Shown one piece after another: positions 45,268 to 54,778 of a stretch of 64,000 nt of DNA. How positions within the stretch are numbered: the first letter of the stretch is position 1; every line of letters starts with the position of its first letter. Source of the stretch: Gammaproteobacteria bacterium (GTDB lineage Bacteria > Pseudomonadota > Gammaproteobacteria > Enterobacterales > Alteromonadaceae); the NCBI GenBank assembly GCA_018826295.1, contig JAHJZX010000068.1:62001-126000 (forward strand), given 5' to 3'. The notes under the pieces are model-generated. The model made no database searches. It saw nothing but the letters and a program-made list of their open reading frames with translations, and was not told the DNA's origin. Position numbers and translations under genes: made by a program.

Positions 45268-46239
45268 ATGCACCAAATAACCGGTAAAAGCCTGCTGGGT
45301 TTATTACTGGCACTCACTACCGCTGTGCTGTGGGGCATATTGCCTATTGCGCTAAAGGTACTACTGGACGTGTTAAGTGCTAATACCATTACCGCTATTC
45401 GCTTTCTGGCCGCAGCTGTGCTGGTAGGCTTGTGGTTGTCAGCCCGCGGTAATCTACCCCAAATGGCATTGTTGTTCAGCTCCAGGGTTGCCAAACTGAT
45501 GTTGATAGCAGTACTGGGGTTACTATCAAATTACATTATGTATCTTAGCGGCCTGAATTATCTTACGGCTGAGACAGGGCAGGTCGTTATTCAGCTGGCA
45601 CCTTTTTTGATGATGCTCGGCGGCGTTATTATTTTTAAAGAGTCTTTGTTATTGTGGCAAAAAGTAGGTGCGGTAGTGTTGGTTACCGGCTTGCTGCTGT
45701 TTTTTAATGAACGTTTGCTGCAGTTGATATTGCAGGCAGGTAGTGAAACCTTGGGGGTACTGCTGGTCATTGCCGCCGCAGTAACCTGGGCAGCCTATGC
45801 GCTGGCGCAAAAACAGTTGCTGGTGCACTACAGCTCTAAACAAATTATGTATCTGTTGTACTGCGCCGGTACCTTTGCTTTTATTCCGGTAGCGGATTTT
45901 AATTCGTTCAGCCAGTTGACTGCACTGCATTGGGGCCTTTTGATATTTTGTTGTCTGAATACCGTGGTGGCCTATGGCGCTTTTGCCGAAGCACTGCATC
46001 ATTGGGAAGCTTCTAAAGTCAGCGCTGTACTAGCGATTACACCGCTGTTTACTATTTTATTTGCCAATATTATCGGTTTTCTGCTGCCGGGCTTTTTAGT
46101 ACCACAACAACTTAATGCATTGTCCTGGCTGGGGGCGGTAATGGTCGTACTGGGGTCTGCGCTGACGGCTCTGGCACCGCAGTTTGTTGAATATCGGGCC
46201 GCACGTAAAGTGCGCAAGTTACAACGTGATGTGTTTTAA
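45268..46239 (+). CDS. EamA/DMT-family transporter
   Basis: A 323-residue inner-membrane protein with ten predicted hydrophobic segments in two EamA repeats (about 10-140 and 155-295). The first repeat has LALTTAVLWGILPIALKVLL and NTITAIRFLAAAVLVGL; the second has VIAAAVTWAAYALAQKQLL. The ATG at 45268 is preferred over the GTG at 45250 because CCGGGA lies ahead of it. Substrate is not predictable; related proteins export metabolites or amino acids. Confidence 0.88.
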   Translation: MHQITGKSLLGLLLALTTAVLWGILPIALKVLLDVLSANTITAIRFLAAAVLVGLWLSARGNLPQMALLFSSRVAKLMLIAVLGLLSNYIMYLSGLNYLTAETGQVVIQLAPFLMMLGGVIIFKESLLLWQKVGAVVLVTGLLLFFNERLLQLILQAGSETLGVLLVIAAAVTWAAYALAQKQLLVHYSSKQIMYLLYCAGTFAFIPVADFNSFSQLTALHWGLLIFCCLNTVVAYGAFAEALHHWEASKVSAVLAITPLFTILFANIIGFLLPGFLVPQQLNALSWLGAVMVVLGSALTALAPQFVEYRAARKVRKLQRDVF

Positions 46240-46251
46240 CGCCGATACCGG

Positions 46252-46287
46252 GCAATAAAAAAGGCTCTGTTGAGCCTTTTTTATTGC
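46252..46287. terminator. Bidirectional terminator between the EamA gene and pykA
   Basis: A 16-base perfect stem (GCAATAAAAAAGGCTC facing GAGCCTTTTTTATTGC, TGTT loop). The A-run and T-run make it function in both directions for the two convergent genes. Confidence 0.95.
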
Positions 46288-46299
46288 TGAAACGATAGC

Positions 46300-47736
46300 T
46301 TACTTAACTTGCACAATCTTACAGGTGTTAGAGGCACCGATAGTTTCCATCACGTCGCCATGAGTCATAATCACCAAATCACCACTTTTTAGGCCGGCTT
46401 TGCTTTTAATCGCGTCTATAGCAGCGTCGGCCAGCGCTTGACCATTAAGGGCTGTGCTGTCAAAAAATGCCGGATATACACCACGGTATAACGCCATTTT
46501 GTTCAGTGTTTTGCTATGGCGTGACAGCGCAAAAATTGGCTGCGGTGACGTAATACGCGACATTAATTTAGCCGTGTATCCCGATTCAGTCAGGGTAATA
46601 ATGGCCTTGATACCGTCCAGATGATTAGCGGCATACATAGCAGATAAGGCTATAGTCTCGCTGATTTCAGTGAAGGTAACATCCATCCGGTGCTTAGAAA
46701 TTTGTACGCTGGGGTGTTTTTCTGCACCATCACAGACCCGGGCCATTGCCCGTACCGTTTCAGTCGGGTATTTACCGGCAGCGGTTTCTGCTGACAGCAT
46801 AACGGCATCGGTGCCATCTAATACCGCGTTTGCCACGTCCATAACTTCAGCGCGGGTCGGCATCGGGCTTTCAATCATACTTTCCATCATTTGGGTGGCA
46901 GTAATCACAACCCGGTTTAACTGACGTGAGCGGGCAATAATGCGTTTTTGCTGGCCAACCAGTTCGGCATCGCCAATTTCAACGCCCAGATCACCGCGGG
47001 CTACCATTACTGCATCTGACGCGCGGATAATATCATCCAGCGTTTCGTCATCTGCTACCGCTTCAGCACGTTCAATTTTAGACATAATGCGGGCTTCAGA
47101 GCCGGCTGCCAGTGCCAGCTCGCGCGCTAAGCGTAAGTCGTCGCCACAACGTGGAAAAGATACCGCTAAAAAGTCGACGTCAATTTCAGCAGCGGTAATA
47201 ATATCGCGTTTATCTTTGTCGGTCAGGGCAGGGGCGGTTAAACCACCGCCCTGGCGATTTATACCTTTATTGTTACTTAATTTACCGCCAACGGTAACAG
47301 TGGTATAGACGCGCTGGCCTTCAACCCGATCAACCAGCAGTTGAATACGACCGTCATCTAGTAATAGTAAGTCACCGGCGTTTACATCTTGTGGCAACTC
47401 TTTATAGTCGATACCTACTTGTTGCTCATCGCCTTCGCCTTTGCCAAGCTCGGCATCCAGCACATAGCTTTGGCTTTCATCCAGCGTAACTGCGCCATTT
47501 TTAAAGGTTGAAACGCGAATTTTCGGCCCTTGTAAGTCACCCAGAATGGCAACGTGCGCCCCGAGTTTAGCGGCCGCAGCCCGCACCATCATTGCGCGCT
47601 CACGGTGGTCGTCTGCGCTGCCGTGCGAGAAGTTTAGCCGAAATACTGACGCGCCGGCCTGGATCAGTTTTTCAATAGCTGCCTGCGTACTGGTAGCCGG
47701 ACCCAGAGTTGCGACGATTTTAGTTCTTCTGTGCAT
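46300..47736 (-). CDS. pykA: Pyruvate kinase
   Basis: A 478-residue enzyme transferring phosphate from PEP to ADP. Motifs: [13 protein letters not shown] at the N-terminus, FRLNFSHG with the conserved Asn, [10 protein letters not shown], the Mg/K site [10 protein letters not shown] near 217-226 and [20 protein letters not shown] near 275-294 (substrate Thr). Length and type fit the PykA (type II) group rather than PykF. A HexR operator lies 54 bases upstream of the start. It follows hexR on the same strand after a 135-base gap containing a hairpin. Confidence 0.95.
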   Translation of the reverse strand: MHRRTKIVATLGPATSTQAAIEKLIQAGASVFRLNFSHGSADDHRERAMMVRAAAAKLGAHVAILGDLQGPKIRVSTFKNGAVTLDESQSYVLDAELGKGEGDEQQVGIDYKELPQDVNAGDLLLLDDGRIQLLVDRVEGQRVYTTVTVGGKLSNNKGINRQGGGLTAPALTDKDKRDIITAAEIDVDFLAVSFPRCGDDLRLARELALAAGSEARIMSKIERAEAVADDETLDDIIRASDAVMVARGDLGVEIGDAELVGQQKRIIARSRQLNRVVITATQMMESMIESPMPTRAEVMDVANAVLDGTDAVMLSAETAAGKYPTETVRAMARVCDGAEKHPSVQISKHRMDVTFTEISETIALSAMYAANHLDGIKAIITLTESGYTAKLMSRITSPQPIFALSRHSKTLNKMALYRGVYPAFFDSTALNGQALADAAIDAIKSKAGLKSGDLVIMTHGDVMETIGASNTCKIVQVK

Positions 47737-47789
47737 GGTAATAATCCTGCGTGATGCAATGAGGGGATATCAGATGACTTTTAGTGTAA

Positions 47790-47804
47790 TGTAATTTTAT
47801 TACA
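47790..47804. promoter_or_regulatory. HexR operator of pykA
   Basis: TGTAATTTTATTACA, a perfect 6-3-6 inverted repeat matching the HexR consensus TGTARTNNNAYTACA known from Shewanella and related genera. It lies 54 bases upstream of the pykA start codon, consistent with promoter overlap. Confidence 0.85.
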
Positions 47805-47839
47805 TAATACAGTACGAAAAAGCAGAAAAGCGACAGGTT

Positions 47840-47865
47840 GGTGCAGTTGCGCTGACAACTGCACC
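47840..47865 (-). other. Perfect hairpin between hexR and pykA
   Basis: On the minus strand GGTGCAGTTG pairs perfectly with CAACTGCACC around a six-base loop, starting seven bases after the hexR stop. T-rich sequence follows only after about nine bases, so it may be a weak terminator, an mRNA-stabilising element or an attenuator before pykA. Confidence 0.5.
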
Positions 47866-47871
47866 TGGCGG

Positions 47872-48729
47872 TTAACTGACAAAGTCTTTTTTCTCAAAAC
47901 GTGAGCCACGTAAACTGTCTTTGACTTTTTTCAGGTTTTCACGAAATTTACTGCCACGGCGCAGTGTAAAACCGGTCGCCAGTATATCTATCAGTACCAG
48001 CTGTGCAACCCGCGACGCCATTGGCATATACATATCGGTGTCTTCCGGCACGTCCAGCGACAATACCAGAGTACATTCTTTTGCCAGCGGGCTGTCATAA
48101 GCAGTAATACCTATGACTGTAGCGTCATTTTCGCGGGCAATAGCGGCAATATCACACAGATTTTTTGTGCGGCCGGTGTGGCTAATACATACCACAACGT
48201 CGCCTTCAGCACTGTTGATGGCACTCATACGCTGCATAACGATATCGTCAAAACACACCACCGGCACGTTAAAACGAAAAAACTTGTTCTGAGCGTCATG
48301 CGCAACTGAAGCGGAAGCTCCCAGGCCAAAAAATGAGATTTTCTTTGCCTGAGTTAACACATCAACCGCACGATTAATCATTGGTATATCAACACGTTGC
48401 CTTGCTGTATCTAAGGCTGCCATGGTTGATTCAAAGATTTTTGCCGTGTAAGCTTCAGGGCCATCTTCTTCTTCAACATGGCGGTTTACATAAGGTGTGC
48501 CATTGGCCAGGCTTTGCGCTAAATGCAGCTTAAAATCAGGAAAGCCCTTGGTATCCAGCCGGCGGCAAAAACGGTTTACCGTTGGTTCGCTCACATCAGC
48601 CATTTTTGCTAACGCGGCGATGCTGCTATGTATCGTAGTTTGTGGATTCGCCAGTATTACGTCAGCAACTTTGCGCTCAGACTTGCTAAAATTGTTCACG
48701 CTAGTAACGATTTTTTCCAGCACGTTCAT
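47872..48729 (-). CDS. hexR: HexR central carbon regulator (RpiR family)
   Basis: A 285-residue regulator with an N-terminal RpiR helix-turn-helix (1-77; VSEPTVNRFCRRLDTKGFPD) and a C-terminal SIS sugar-phosphate domain (about 120-250; KKISFFGLGASASVA, VCISHTGRTKN). In related bacteria HexR binds 2-keto-3-deoxy-6-phosphogluconate (KDPG), which releases it from DNA. The divergent gene is zwf and the next gene on its own strand is pykA, both with clear HexR operators here, so regulator, sites and targets are all in place. It probably also controls itself through the site at 48902-48916. Confidence 0.95.
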   Translation of the reverse strand: MNVLEKIVTSVNNFSKSERKVADVILANPQTTIHSSIAALAKMADVSEPTVNRFCRRLDTKGFPDFKLHLAQSLANGTPYVNRHVEEEDGPEAYTAKIFESTMAALDTARQRVDIPMINRAVDVLTQAKKISFFGLGASASVAHDAQNKFFRFNVPVVCFDDIVMQRMSAINSAEGDVVVCISHTGRTKNLCDIAAIARENDATVIGITAYDSPLAKECTLVLSLDVPEDTDMYMPMASRVAQLVLIDILATGFTLRRGSKFRENLKKVKDSLRGSRFEKKDFVS

Positions 48730-48901
48730 ACGGCTATTCCTGCATTATAATAATAAGCGGCTACAGGCTGTAACTCAGAGTGTAACCTGGGTTGTGTTTC
48801 ATCAGAGCTGTCAGCAAAATAGTATTAAATTTACCACAAAATGACAGATCCGTTGCTAAGGCTGCCTTATTATATAAGAATAGTCAAAGCATTACGCAAA
48901 C

Positions 48902-48916
48902 TGTAATTTAATTACA
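48902..48916. promoter_or_regulatory. HexR operator between hexR and zwf
   Basis: TGTAATTTAATTACA, a perfect 6-3-6 inverted repeat fitting the HexR consensus, 82 bases upstream of zwf and 173 upstream of hexR. A shorter related palindrome, TGTAAAATTACA, is at 48967-48978. Confidence 0.88.
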
Positions 48917-48997
48917 AGATCTTCGGTTTACAACCCGGTTATGCTGCGCTAGTATGGCTTAAGTGTTGTAAAATTACATCTAATTCAAGGTTCAGCT

Positions 48998-50467
48998 ATG
49001 ACAACCACAGCACAAAACTCAGCATGTGACTTAATACTGTTTGGTACCAAAGGGGATTTAGCCCGCCGTAAACTGCTTCCGGCAATGTACCAGCTGGAGA
49101 AGGCCGATTTACTCTGTGCTGAATCGCGCATTATCGGCGTGGCCCGCGATGACATGTCGTCCGAAGCTTACGCCGAGCTGGTGTTAACCAATCTGAATAA
49201 GTTTTTAAAAGAGCCACTGGATACCGCAGTATGGCAGCGTCTGCAGCAAAAGCTGGTGTATGTGCAACTGGACCTGGCAAACGAGCAGGACTACAACAAA
49301 CTGACAGCGGTGGCCGATATAAGTAAGCGGGTGCCGGTAAGTTATTTTGCCACGCCACCATCATTATTTGGTGTGATCTGCAAAGGCCTGGCAGCAGCCG
49401 GGCTGGCAGCTGAGCCAGCACGGGTAGTGCTGGAAAAACCTATAGGCCACGACTTAGCCTCATCTCAGGTGATCAACGACCAGGTCGCTGAATTTTTCAA
49501 AGAAAGCCAGATCTACCGTATCGACCACTACCTTGGCAAAGAAACCGTGTTAAACCTGTTGGCACTGCGTTTTGCCAACGCTATTTTTGCCGGCAACTGG
49601 GACCACAACTCCATTGACCATGTGCAGATTACCGTGGCAGAAGAAGTTGGCGTTGAAGGCCGCTGGAGCTACTACGACGATGCCGGCCAGATGCGCGACA
49701 TGGTACAAAACCACTTGTTACAGGTGCTGACGCTGATTGCGATGGAGCCACCAGCGCGGCTGGACGCCGATAGCATCCGGGATGAGAAGTTAAAAGTACT
49801 TAAAGCGCTGCGCCGCATTGACATCAGCAATATTCAGGAAAAAACCGTTCGCGGCCAATATGCGAATGGCTTTGTTGCCGGTAAAGCAGCGCCTGGCTAT
49901 CTGGAAGAAGAGGGCGCACGGCCAAACAGCAAAACCGAAACCTTTGTTGCCTTAAAGGTAGATATTGATAACTGGCGTTGGGCTGGGGTGCCGTTTTACC
50001 TGCGCACCGGTAAACGTATGGCAGCAAAACTCAGTGAAGTGGTTATTTGTTTTAAACCGCAACCGCACAATATTTTTCATGCCACCTACAGCCAGTTACC
50101 GGCTAATAAGTTGATTATCCGCTTACAACCGGATGAAGGTGTGGAAATTCAGGTTCTGAATAAAATTCCGGGCCTGGGCGAGCATATGCGTCTGCAGGAA
50201 AGTAAGCTCGATTTAAGCTTTGATGAAACCTTTAAATCGCAACGCATTGCCGATGCTTACGAGCGTTTATTACTGGAAGCCATGTTAGGTAATCAATACC
50301 TGTTTGTGCGCCGTGATGAAGTAGAACATGCCTGGAAATGGGTAGACGGTATTCTGGAAGCCTGGAAAACCAGTAACGAGCCGCCAAAAAGCTATCAGGC
50401 AGGCAGTTGGGGGCCGGTGTCAGCCATTTCATTACTGGCGCGGGACGACCGTAACTGGGAAGAATAA
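48998..50467 (+). CDS. zwf: Glucose-6-phosphate 1-dehydrogenase
   Basis: A 489-residue enzyme oxidising glucose 6-phosphate to 6-phosphogluconolactone with NADP+ or NAD+. The nucleotide-binding motif is LILFGTKGDLARRKLLPAMY near residues 12-31 (GxxGDLA). The active-site segment is YRIDHYLGKETVLNLLALRF near 172-191, with catalytic His. It begins the zwf-pgl-edd-glk-eda operon; pgl starts two bases after its stop. A HexR operator precedes it. Confidence 0.97.
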   Translation: MTTTAQNSACDLILFGTKGDLARRKLLPAMYQLEKADLLCAESRIIGVARDDMSSEAYAELVLTNLNKFLKEPLDTAVWQRLQQKLVYVQLDLANEQDYNKLTAVADISKRVPVSYFATPPSLFGVICKGLAAAGLAAEPARVVLEKPIGHDLASSQVINDQVAEFFKESQIYRIDHYLGKETVLNLLALRFANAIFAGNWDHNSIDHVQITVAEEVGVEGRWSYYDDAGQMRDMVQNHLLQVLTLIAMEPPARLDADSIRDEKLKVLKALRRIDISNIQEKTVRGQYANGFVAGKAAPGYLEEEGARPNSKTETFVALKVDIDNWRWAGVPFYLRTGKRMAAKLSEVVICFKPQPHNIFHATYSQLPANKLIIRLQPDEGVEIQVLNKIPGLGEHMRLQESKLDLSFDETFKSQRIADAYERLLLEAMLGNQYLFVRRDEVEHAWKWVDGILEAWKTSNEPPKSYQAGSWGPVSAISLLARDDRNWEE

Positions 50468-50469
50468 CG

Positions 50470-51162
50470 ATGATGCAACTACAACAATTTACCGATACCA
50501 CAGCATTAAATCAGGATTTTGCACACCGCTTACTGGCCTTGCTACAACAGGCAATAGACGAGCGCGGCGCTGCATATTTAGTGGTATCAGGCGGTAAAAC
50601 ACCACAAGCCTTATTTCAGACACTAAGCCAAACCAAGCTGGCCTGGGATAAAGTAACGGTACTGCTGGCTGATGATCGCTGGTTGGACGATAGCCAGGCA
50701 GACTCCAACGAACGGCTGGTTAAAGCCACGTTGTTGCAAAACAACGCCAAAGCAGCGCAATTTATCAGCCTGTATGCCGATACTGCGTCGGCCTTTGATG
50801 GCGCAGCACAGGTGCTACCGCGCATTGCGGCGTTACCCACCTTTGATGCAGTGATCCTTGGCATGGGCGAAGATGGCCATACGGCATCATTGTTTCCGTG
50901 CAGCGGCCAAATTAAACAAGGTCTGGCACCAGACGCACCGGCGGTACTGGCAACTGAGCCGACGACAGCACCGTATCAGCGTATGTCACTTAGTTTGCCG
51001 CGTTTACTTAACAGCCGGCAGATATTTTTACATCTGGTGGGCAGCAACAAACTTTCAGTACTGGATAAAGCCATGGCAGACACTGATGTTTATGCCATGC
51101 CAATCCGGGCATTTTTACAACATCCTGTTGCTAACGTAACGGTGATGTACACAGCTAAGTAG
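50470..51162 (+). CDS. pgl: 6-phosphogluconolactonase
   Basis: A 230-residue DevB-type lactonase hydrolysing 6-phosphogluconolactone to 6-phosphogluconate. Motifs: LVVSGGKTPQALFQTL near 36-51, LLADDRWL near 65-72 and ILGMGEDGHTASLFP near 128-142, with the catalytic His in DGHTASLFP. It starts with ATGATG, so the start could be three bases later. Second gene of the Entner-Doudoroff operon. Confidence 0.95.
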   Translation: MMQLQQFTDTTALNQDFAHRLLALLQQAIDERGAAYLVVSGGKTPQALFQTLSQTKLAWDKVTVLLADDRWLDDSQADSNERLVKATLLQNNAKAAQFISLYADTASAFDGAAQVLPRIAALPTFDAVILGMGEDGHTASLFPCSGQIKQGLAPDAPAVLATEPTTAPYQRMSLSLPRLLNSRQIFLHLVGSNKLSVLDKAMADTDVYAMPIRAFLQHPVANVTVMYTAK

Positions 51163-51171
51163 GGGATAGTC

Positions 51172-53004
51172 ATGGATCCTGTGATTCAGAAAGTAACGGA
51201 CAGAATTATTGCCCGCAGTCAGCGCAGCAGAGACATTTATTTGCAACGACTGGAACAGGCCCGGCTGAAAGGCCCGCATCGGGGTGTGCTCAGCTGCGGT
51301 AATCTGGCGCATGGTTTTGCCGCTTGTAATCAGCAGGATAAAAGCGATTTACGCAGCCTGACTAAAGCCAATATCGGCATAGTGTCGTCATACAACGATA
51401 TGTTGTCGGCGCATCAGCCGTATGAGCATTATCCGGCGCTGATTAAGCAAGCAGTTAGTGACGTTGGCAGCGTGGCGCAATTTGCCGGCGGTGTACCGGC
51501 CATGTGTGACGGTGTAACGCAAGGCCAACCTGGCATGGAACTTAGCCTGCTAAGCCGCGATATTATTGCCATGTCAGCAGCGGTAGGTCTGTCGCACAAT
51601 ATGTTTGATGGCGGCTTGATGCTGGGCATTTGCGATAAAATTGTGCCGGGTTTATTTATGGCTGCGATGAGCTTTGGCCACTTACCTTTTGTATTTGTAC
51701 CCGCCGGCCCCATGCCATCAGGCATTCCTAATAAAGAAAAAGCCCGGGTACGCCAGCTGTATGCAGAAGGAAAAGTGGGTAAAGAAGAGTTGCTGGCAGC
51801 AGAGTCGGCGTCTTATCACTCTGCCGGCACCTGCACATTTTATGGCACTGCCAACTCAAATCAGTTAGTCGTAGAAATTATGGGGCTGCATTTACCTGGC
51901 TCATCTTTTGTTAACCCGGGTACGCCACTACGTGATGAACTAACCAAGGCGGCGGCACGTCAAGTTACCCGTTTAACTGATCTGGGGGCCGACTATTTAC
52001 CTGCCGGCAAGATGATCGATGCCAAAGCCATCGTTAATGGCATAGTTGGCTTGTTAGCAACCGGTGGTTCAACCAACCACACTATGCACTTAATTGCCAT
52101 GGCGCGCTCTGCCGGTTTTATTGTTAACTGGGACGATTTTGCCGAGCTGTCAGCTGCCACGCCGCTGCTTACCCGCATTTACCCTAATGGCCAGGCCGAT
52201 ATCAATCACTTCCAGTATGCCGGTGGTATGGCGCTGCTTATTCGTGAATTGCTCGACGCCGGTTTACTGCATGAAGACGTACAAACCGTTGCAGGTCCGG
52301 GCCTGCGCCGTTATACCCAACAACCGGTGCTACAAGATGGCAAGCTGGTTTGGGTAGATGCACCGGCACAATCTTTAGATCCGGATGTGTTAGCCACAGT
52401 GAAAAAACCGTTTAAAGCGCATGGTGGCTTAGAAGTGTTGTCTGGCAATGTTGGTCGTGGCGTCATTAAAACCTCGGCCCTGCGTGAAGGCACTGAAGTG
52501 GTAAAAGCGCCGGCGGTAGTGTTCTCCAGCCAGCACGAGCTGGATGCAGCCTTTAAAGCCGGCGAATTGAACAAAGATTGTATTGTTGTGGTGCGATTTC
52601 AGGGGCCAAAAGCCTGTGGCATGCCAGAGCTGCATAAATTGACACCGCCACTTGGCGTATTGCAAGACCGCGGCTTTAAAGTGGCACTGGTCACAGATGG
52701 CCGCATGTCAGGCGCATCGGGCAAAGTGCCTGCCGCTATACATGTCACACCGGAAGCAGTGGACGGCGGTAATATCGCCAAAATAAAAACCGGCGATATG
52801 ATGCTGGTCGATGGCAATAGTGGCCGTTTAGAAGTACTGGTGCCAGAGGCGGAGTTTGCTGCACGTGAAGTTGCAACTATGGATATGGCATCAAGTTATT
52901 ATGGTATGGGCCGCGAAATGTTTGGTGCGCTGCGCAGCCAGCTGACCGGAGCCGAGCAGGGCGCTTGCAGCTTGTTTACCACTGAGGAGCATCTGCATGG
53001 CTAA
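51172..53004 (+). CDS. edd: 6-phosphogluconate dehydratase
   Basis: A 610-residue IlvD/Edd-family [4Fe-4S] dehydratase turning 6-phosphogluconate into KDPG. Family segments are [17 protein letters not shown] near residues 64-80, [15 protein letters not shown] near 104-118 with a cluster Cys, [15 protein letters not shown] near 217-231 with another and [16 protein letters not shown] near 505-520. Length matches E. coli Edd (603). Its stop overlaps glk by eight bases. Confidence 0.97.
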   Translation: MDPVIQKVTDRIIARSQRSRDIYLQRLEQARLKGPHRGVLSCGNLAHGFAACNQQDKSDLRSLTKANIGIVSSYNDMLSAHQPYEHYPALIKQAVSDVGSVAQFAGGVPAMCDGVTQGQPGMELSLLSRDIIAMSAAVGLSHNMFDGGLMLGICDKIVPGLFMAAMSFGHLPFVFVPAGPMPSGIPNKEKARVRQLYAEGKVGKEELLAAESASYHSAGTCTFYGTANSNQLVVEIMGLHLPGSSFVNPGTPLRDELTKAAARQVTRLTDLGADYLPAGKMIDAKAIVNGIVGLLATGGSTNHTMHLIAMARSAGFIVNWDDFAELSAATPLLTRIYPNGQADINHFQYAGGMALLIRELLDAGLLHEDVQTVAGPGLRRYTQQPVLQDGKLVWVDAPAQSLDPDVLATVKKPFKAHGGLEVLSGNVGRGVIKTSALREGTEVVKAPAVVFSSQHELDAAFKAGELNKDCIVVVRFQGPKACGMPELHKLTPPLGVLQDRGFKVALVTDGRMSGASGKVPAAIHVTPEAVDGGNIAKIKTGDMMLVDGNSGRLEVLVPEAEFAAREVATMDMASSYYGMGREMFGALRSQLTGAEQGACSLFTTEEHLHG

Positions 53005-53983
53005 GCTGCCGTCTCACGCTGTAGTGGCCGATATTGGCGGCACTAACGCCCGTTTTAGCCGGGTGGCGCTGGACAGTTTGGCGCTGGATAAAGTAGCGGT
53101 GTATCCCTGCGCACAATTTGCCACCCTTGCTGATGCGCTGACACATTATATGCAACAACAAGACGTCGCTGACATTAAGCATGTTGCCATTGCGATCGCC
53201 TGTCCGGTGACGGGTGATCAGATCAGCATGACCAATTTTCACTGGCAGTTCTCCGTTAAGGCCATGCAGCAACAACTTGGCCTGGCGGCACTTAATGTAA
53301 TGAACGACTTTACTGCAGTAGCCATGTGTTTACCGGCATTAGGTGCAGAGCAAAAAGTTAAAGTGGGTGACGGCCAGGCGCAAGATGCTAAGCCAATGGC
53401 GGTACTGGGTGCCGGTACCGGCCTGGGTGTGGCGCACCTGATTAACGTCAACGGCCAGTTTATCCCTTTACCCGGTGAAGGTGGGCACGTCGATTGGGCA
53501 GCGCAGAATGAGCAGGAATGGTTTATTCAGCAAACCCTGACCAAACAATATGGCCATGTGTCACCCGAGCGTTTGTTGTCCGGCCCCGGGCTGGAAGCTA
53601 TCTACCAGGCTCTGGCGTTATACCGCCAGCAGCCGGCAGAACCGGTAAGCGCAGCTGAGATTGCCAGCCTGGCATTAAGCGGACAAAGCACACTGGCGCA
53701 AGACAGCGTTAAGCAGTTTTTTGCCAGCCTGGGCAGCGTAGCCGGTGATTTGGCATTAACCCTTAGCACCTTCGGCGGTGTCTACATTGCCGGTGGCATT
53801 GCACCTAAGTTATTACCTCTGCTTGCTGATAGCGAGTTCAGAGCCCGTTTTGAAGCAAAAGGCCGGTTTAGCGCTTTTAATCGCCAGATCGCCACCTATG
53901 TCGTGACAGCAGAACAACCGGGCTTAGTCGGTGCTGCGGTCTACCTGAAACAATTTTTGGCGAGTAATGAATATGGCATTTGA
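52997..53983 (+). CDS. glk: Glucokinase
   Basis: A 328-residue Glk-type hexokinase phosphorylating glucose for entry to the operon's own pathway. Motifs: [15 protein letters not shown] near residues 9-23 (phosphate 1 loop), [10 protein letters not shown] with the catalytic Asp near 100-109, [13 protein letters not shown] near 136-148 and [10 protein letters not shown] near 157-166, where the Glu and His bind glucose. It lies between edd and eda and overlaps both (8 and 17 bases). Confidence 0.95.
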   Translation: MAKLPSHAVVADIGGTNARFSRVALDSLALDKVAVYPCAQFATLADALTHYMQQQDVADIKHVAIAIACPVTGDQISMTNFHWQFSVKAMQQQLGLAALNVMNDFTAVAMCLPALGAEQKVKVGDGQAQDAKPMAVLGAGTGLGVAHLINVNGQFIPLPGEGGHVDWAAQNEQEWFIQQTLTKQYGHVSPERLLSGPGLEAIYQALALYRQQPAEPVSAAEIASLALSGQSTLAQDSVKQFFASLGSVAGDLALTLSTFGGVYIAGGIAPKLLPLLADSEFRARFEAKGRFSAFNRQIATYVVTAEQPGLVGAAVYLKQFLASNEYGI

Positions 53984-54623
53984 AAACTGGCAGTTACAAC
54001 CGGGCATCTTATTTGAACAGGGGCCAGTGGTTCCGGTGATCGTCATTAAAGATTTGAATGATGCCGTGCCGATGGCAAAAGCATTGTTAGCCGGCGGTAT
54101 TAAAGTACTGGAAGTAACACTGCGTACACCGGTAGCACTGGATGCTATTCGTTTACTGGCACAGGAAGTACCGGATGCGATAGTCGGTGCCGGAACCGTT
54201 ACAACTGCTGCGCAATTGCAGCAAGTGGTAGAGGCCGGTGCCAAGTTTGCCATCAGCCCGGGGTTAACCCGCGAACTGTTGCAAGCAGGTAAAGATGCGG
54301 CTATCCCGCTTATTCCGGGGATTGCCAGTATTTCTGAATTAATGGAAGGCACTGGCCTTGGCTATACGCACTTTAAATTTTTCCCGGCCGAAGCCGCAGG
54401 CGGCGTGAAAACGTTAAAATCTATCCATGGCCCTTTTGCCGATATCCGCTTTTGTCCAACCGGCGGTATTAACGAGAAAAACTTTCTTGAATATCTGGCG
54501 CTGCCAAATGTGAAATGTGTTGGTGGTTCCTGGATAGTGCCAGACGATGCGGTAGCCGCTAAAGATTGGGGCCGAATTACCGAGCTGTGTAAAACAGCAG
54601 TAGCTCAGGCGCAACAACGCTAA
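53967..54623 (+). CDS. eda: KDPG/KHG aldolase
   Basis: A 218-residue class I aldolase cleaving KDPG to pyruvate and glyceraldehyde 3-phosphate. The Schiff-base Lys lies in [11 protein letters not shown] near residue 137, the catalytic Glu in VLEVTLRTP near 50 and the phosphate site in FCPTGGI near 163-169. An ATG six bases downstream (53973) is an alternative start. Last gene of the operon, followed by a strong terminator. Confidence 0.96.
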   Translation: MNMAFENWQLQPGILFEQGPVVPVIVIKDLNDAVPMAKALLAGGIKVLEVTLRTPVALDAIRLLAQEVPDAIVGAGTVTTAAQLQQVVEAGAKFAISPGLTRELLQAGKDAAIPLIPGIASISELMEGTGLGYTHFKFFPAEAAGGVKTLKSIHGPFADIRFCPTGGINEKNFLEYLALPNVKCVGGSWIVPDDAVAAKDWGRITELCKTAVAQAQQR

Positions 54624-54652
54624 AGCTGTAACAATACCGTTTAATACTTAAG

Positions 54653-54679
54653 CGCCCGGTTAAACCGGGCGTTTGTTTT
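54653..54679 (+). terminator. Rho-independent terminator of the zwf-pgl-edd-glk-eda operon
   Basis: CGCCCGGT pairs with ACCGGGCG around a TAA loop, then TTTGTTTT. It begins 30 bases after eda. Confidence 0.9.
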
Positions 54680-54778
54680 GAGTTTACGCCGAAAAAGGCG
54701 TATAGTAGCGCACTTTTTACCCTGCTGCGTCCCGACATCCGGGCCTGTATGCCGTTTTAACCTGTTCTGGAACACACT

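Noticed and set aside
48967-48978. TGTAAAATTACA near zwf as a second HexR operator
   Set aside because: The arms are right but the spacing is three bases shorter than in the other sites, so it is mentioned but not called.
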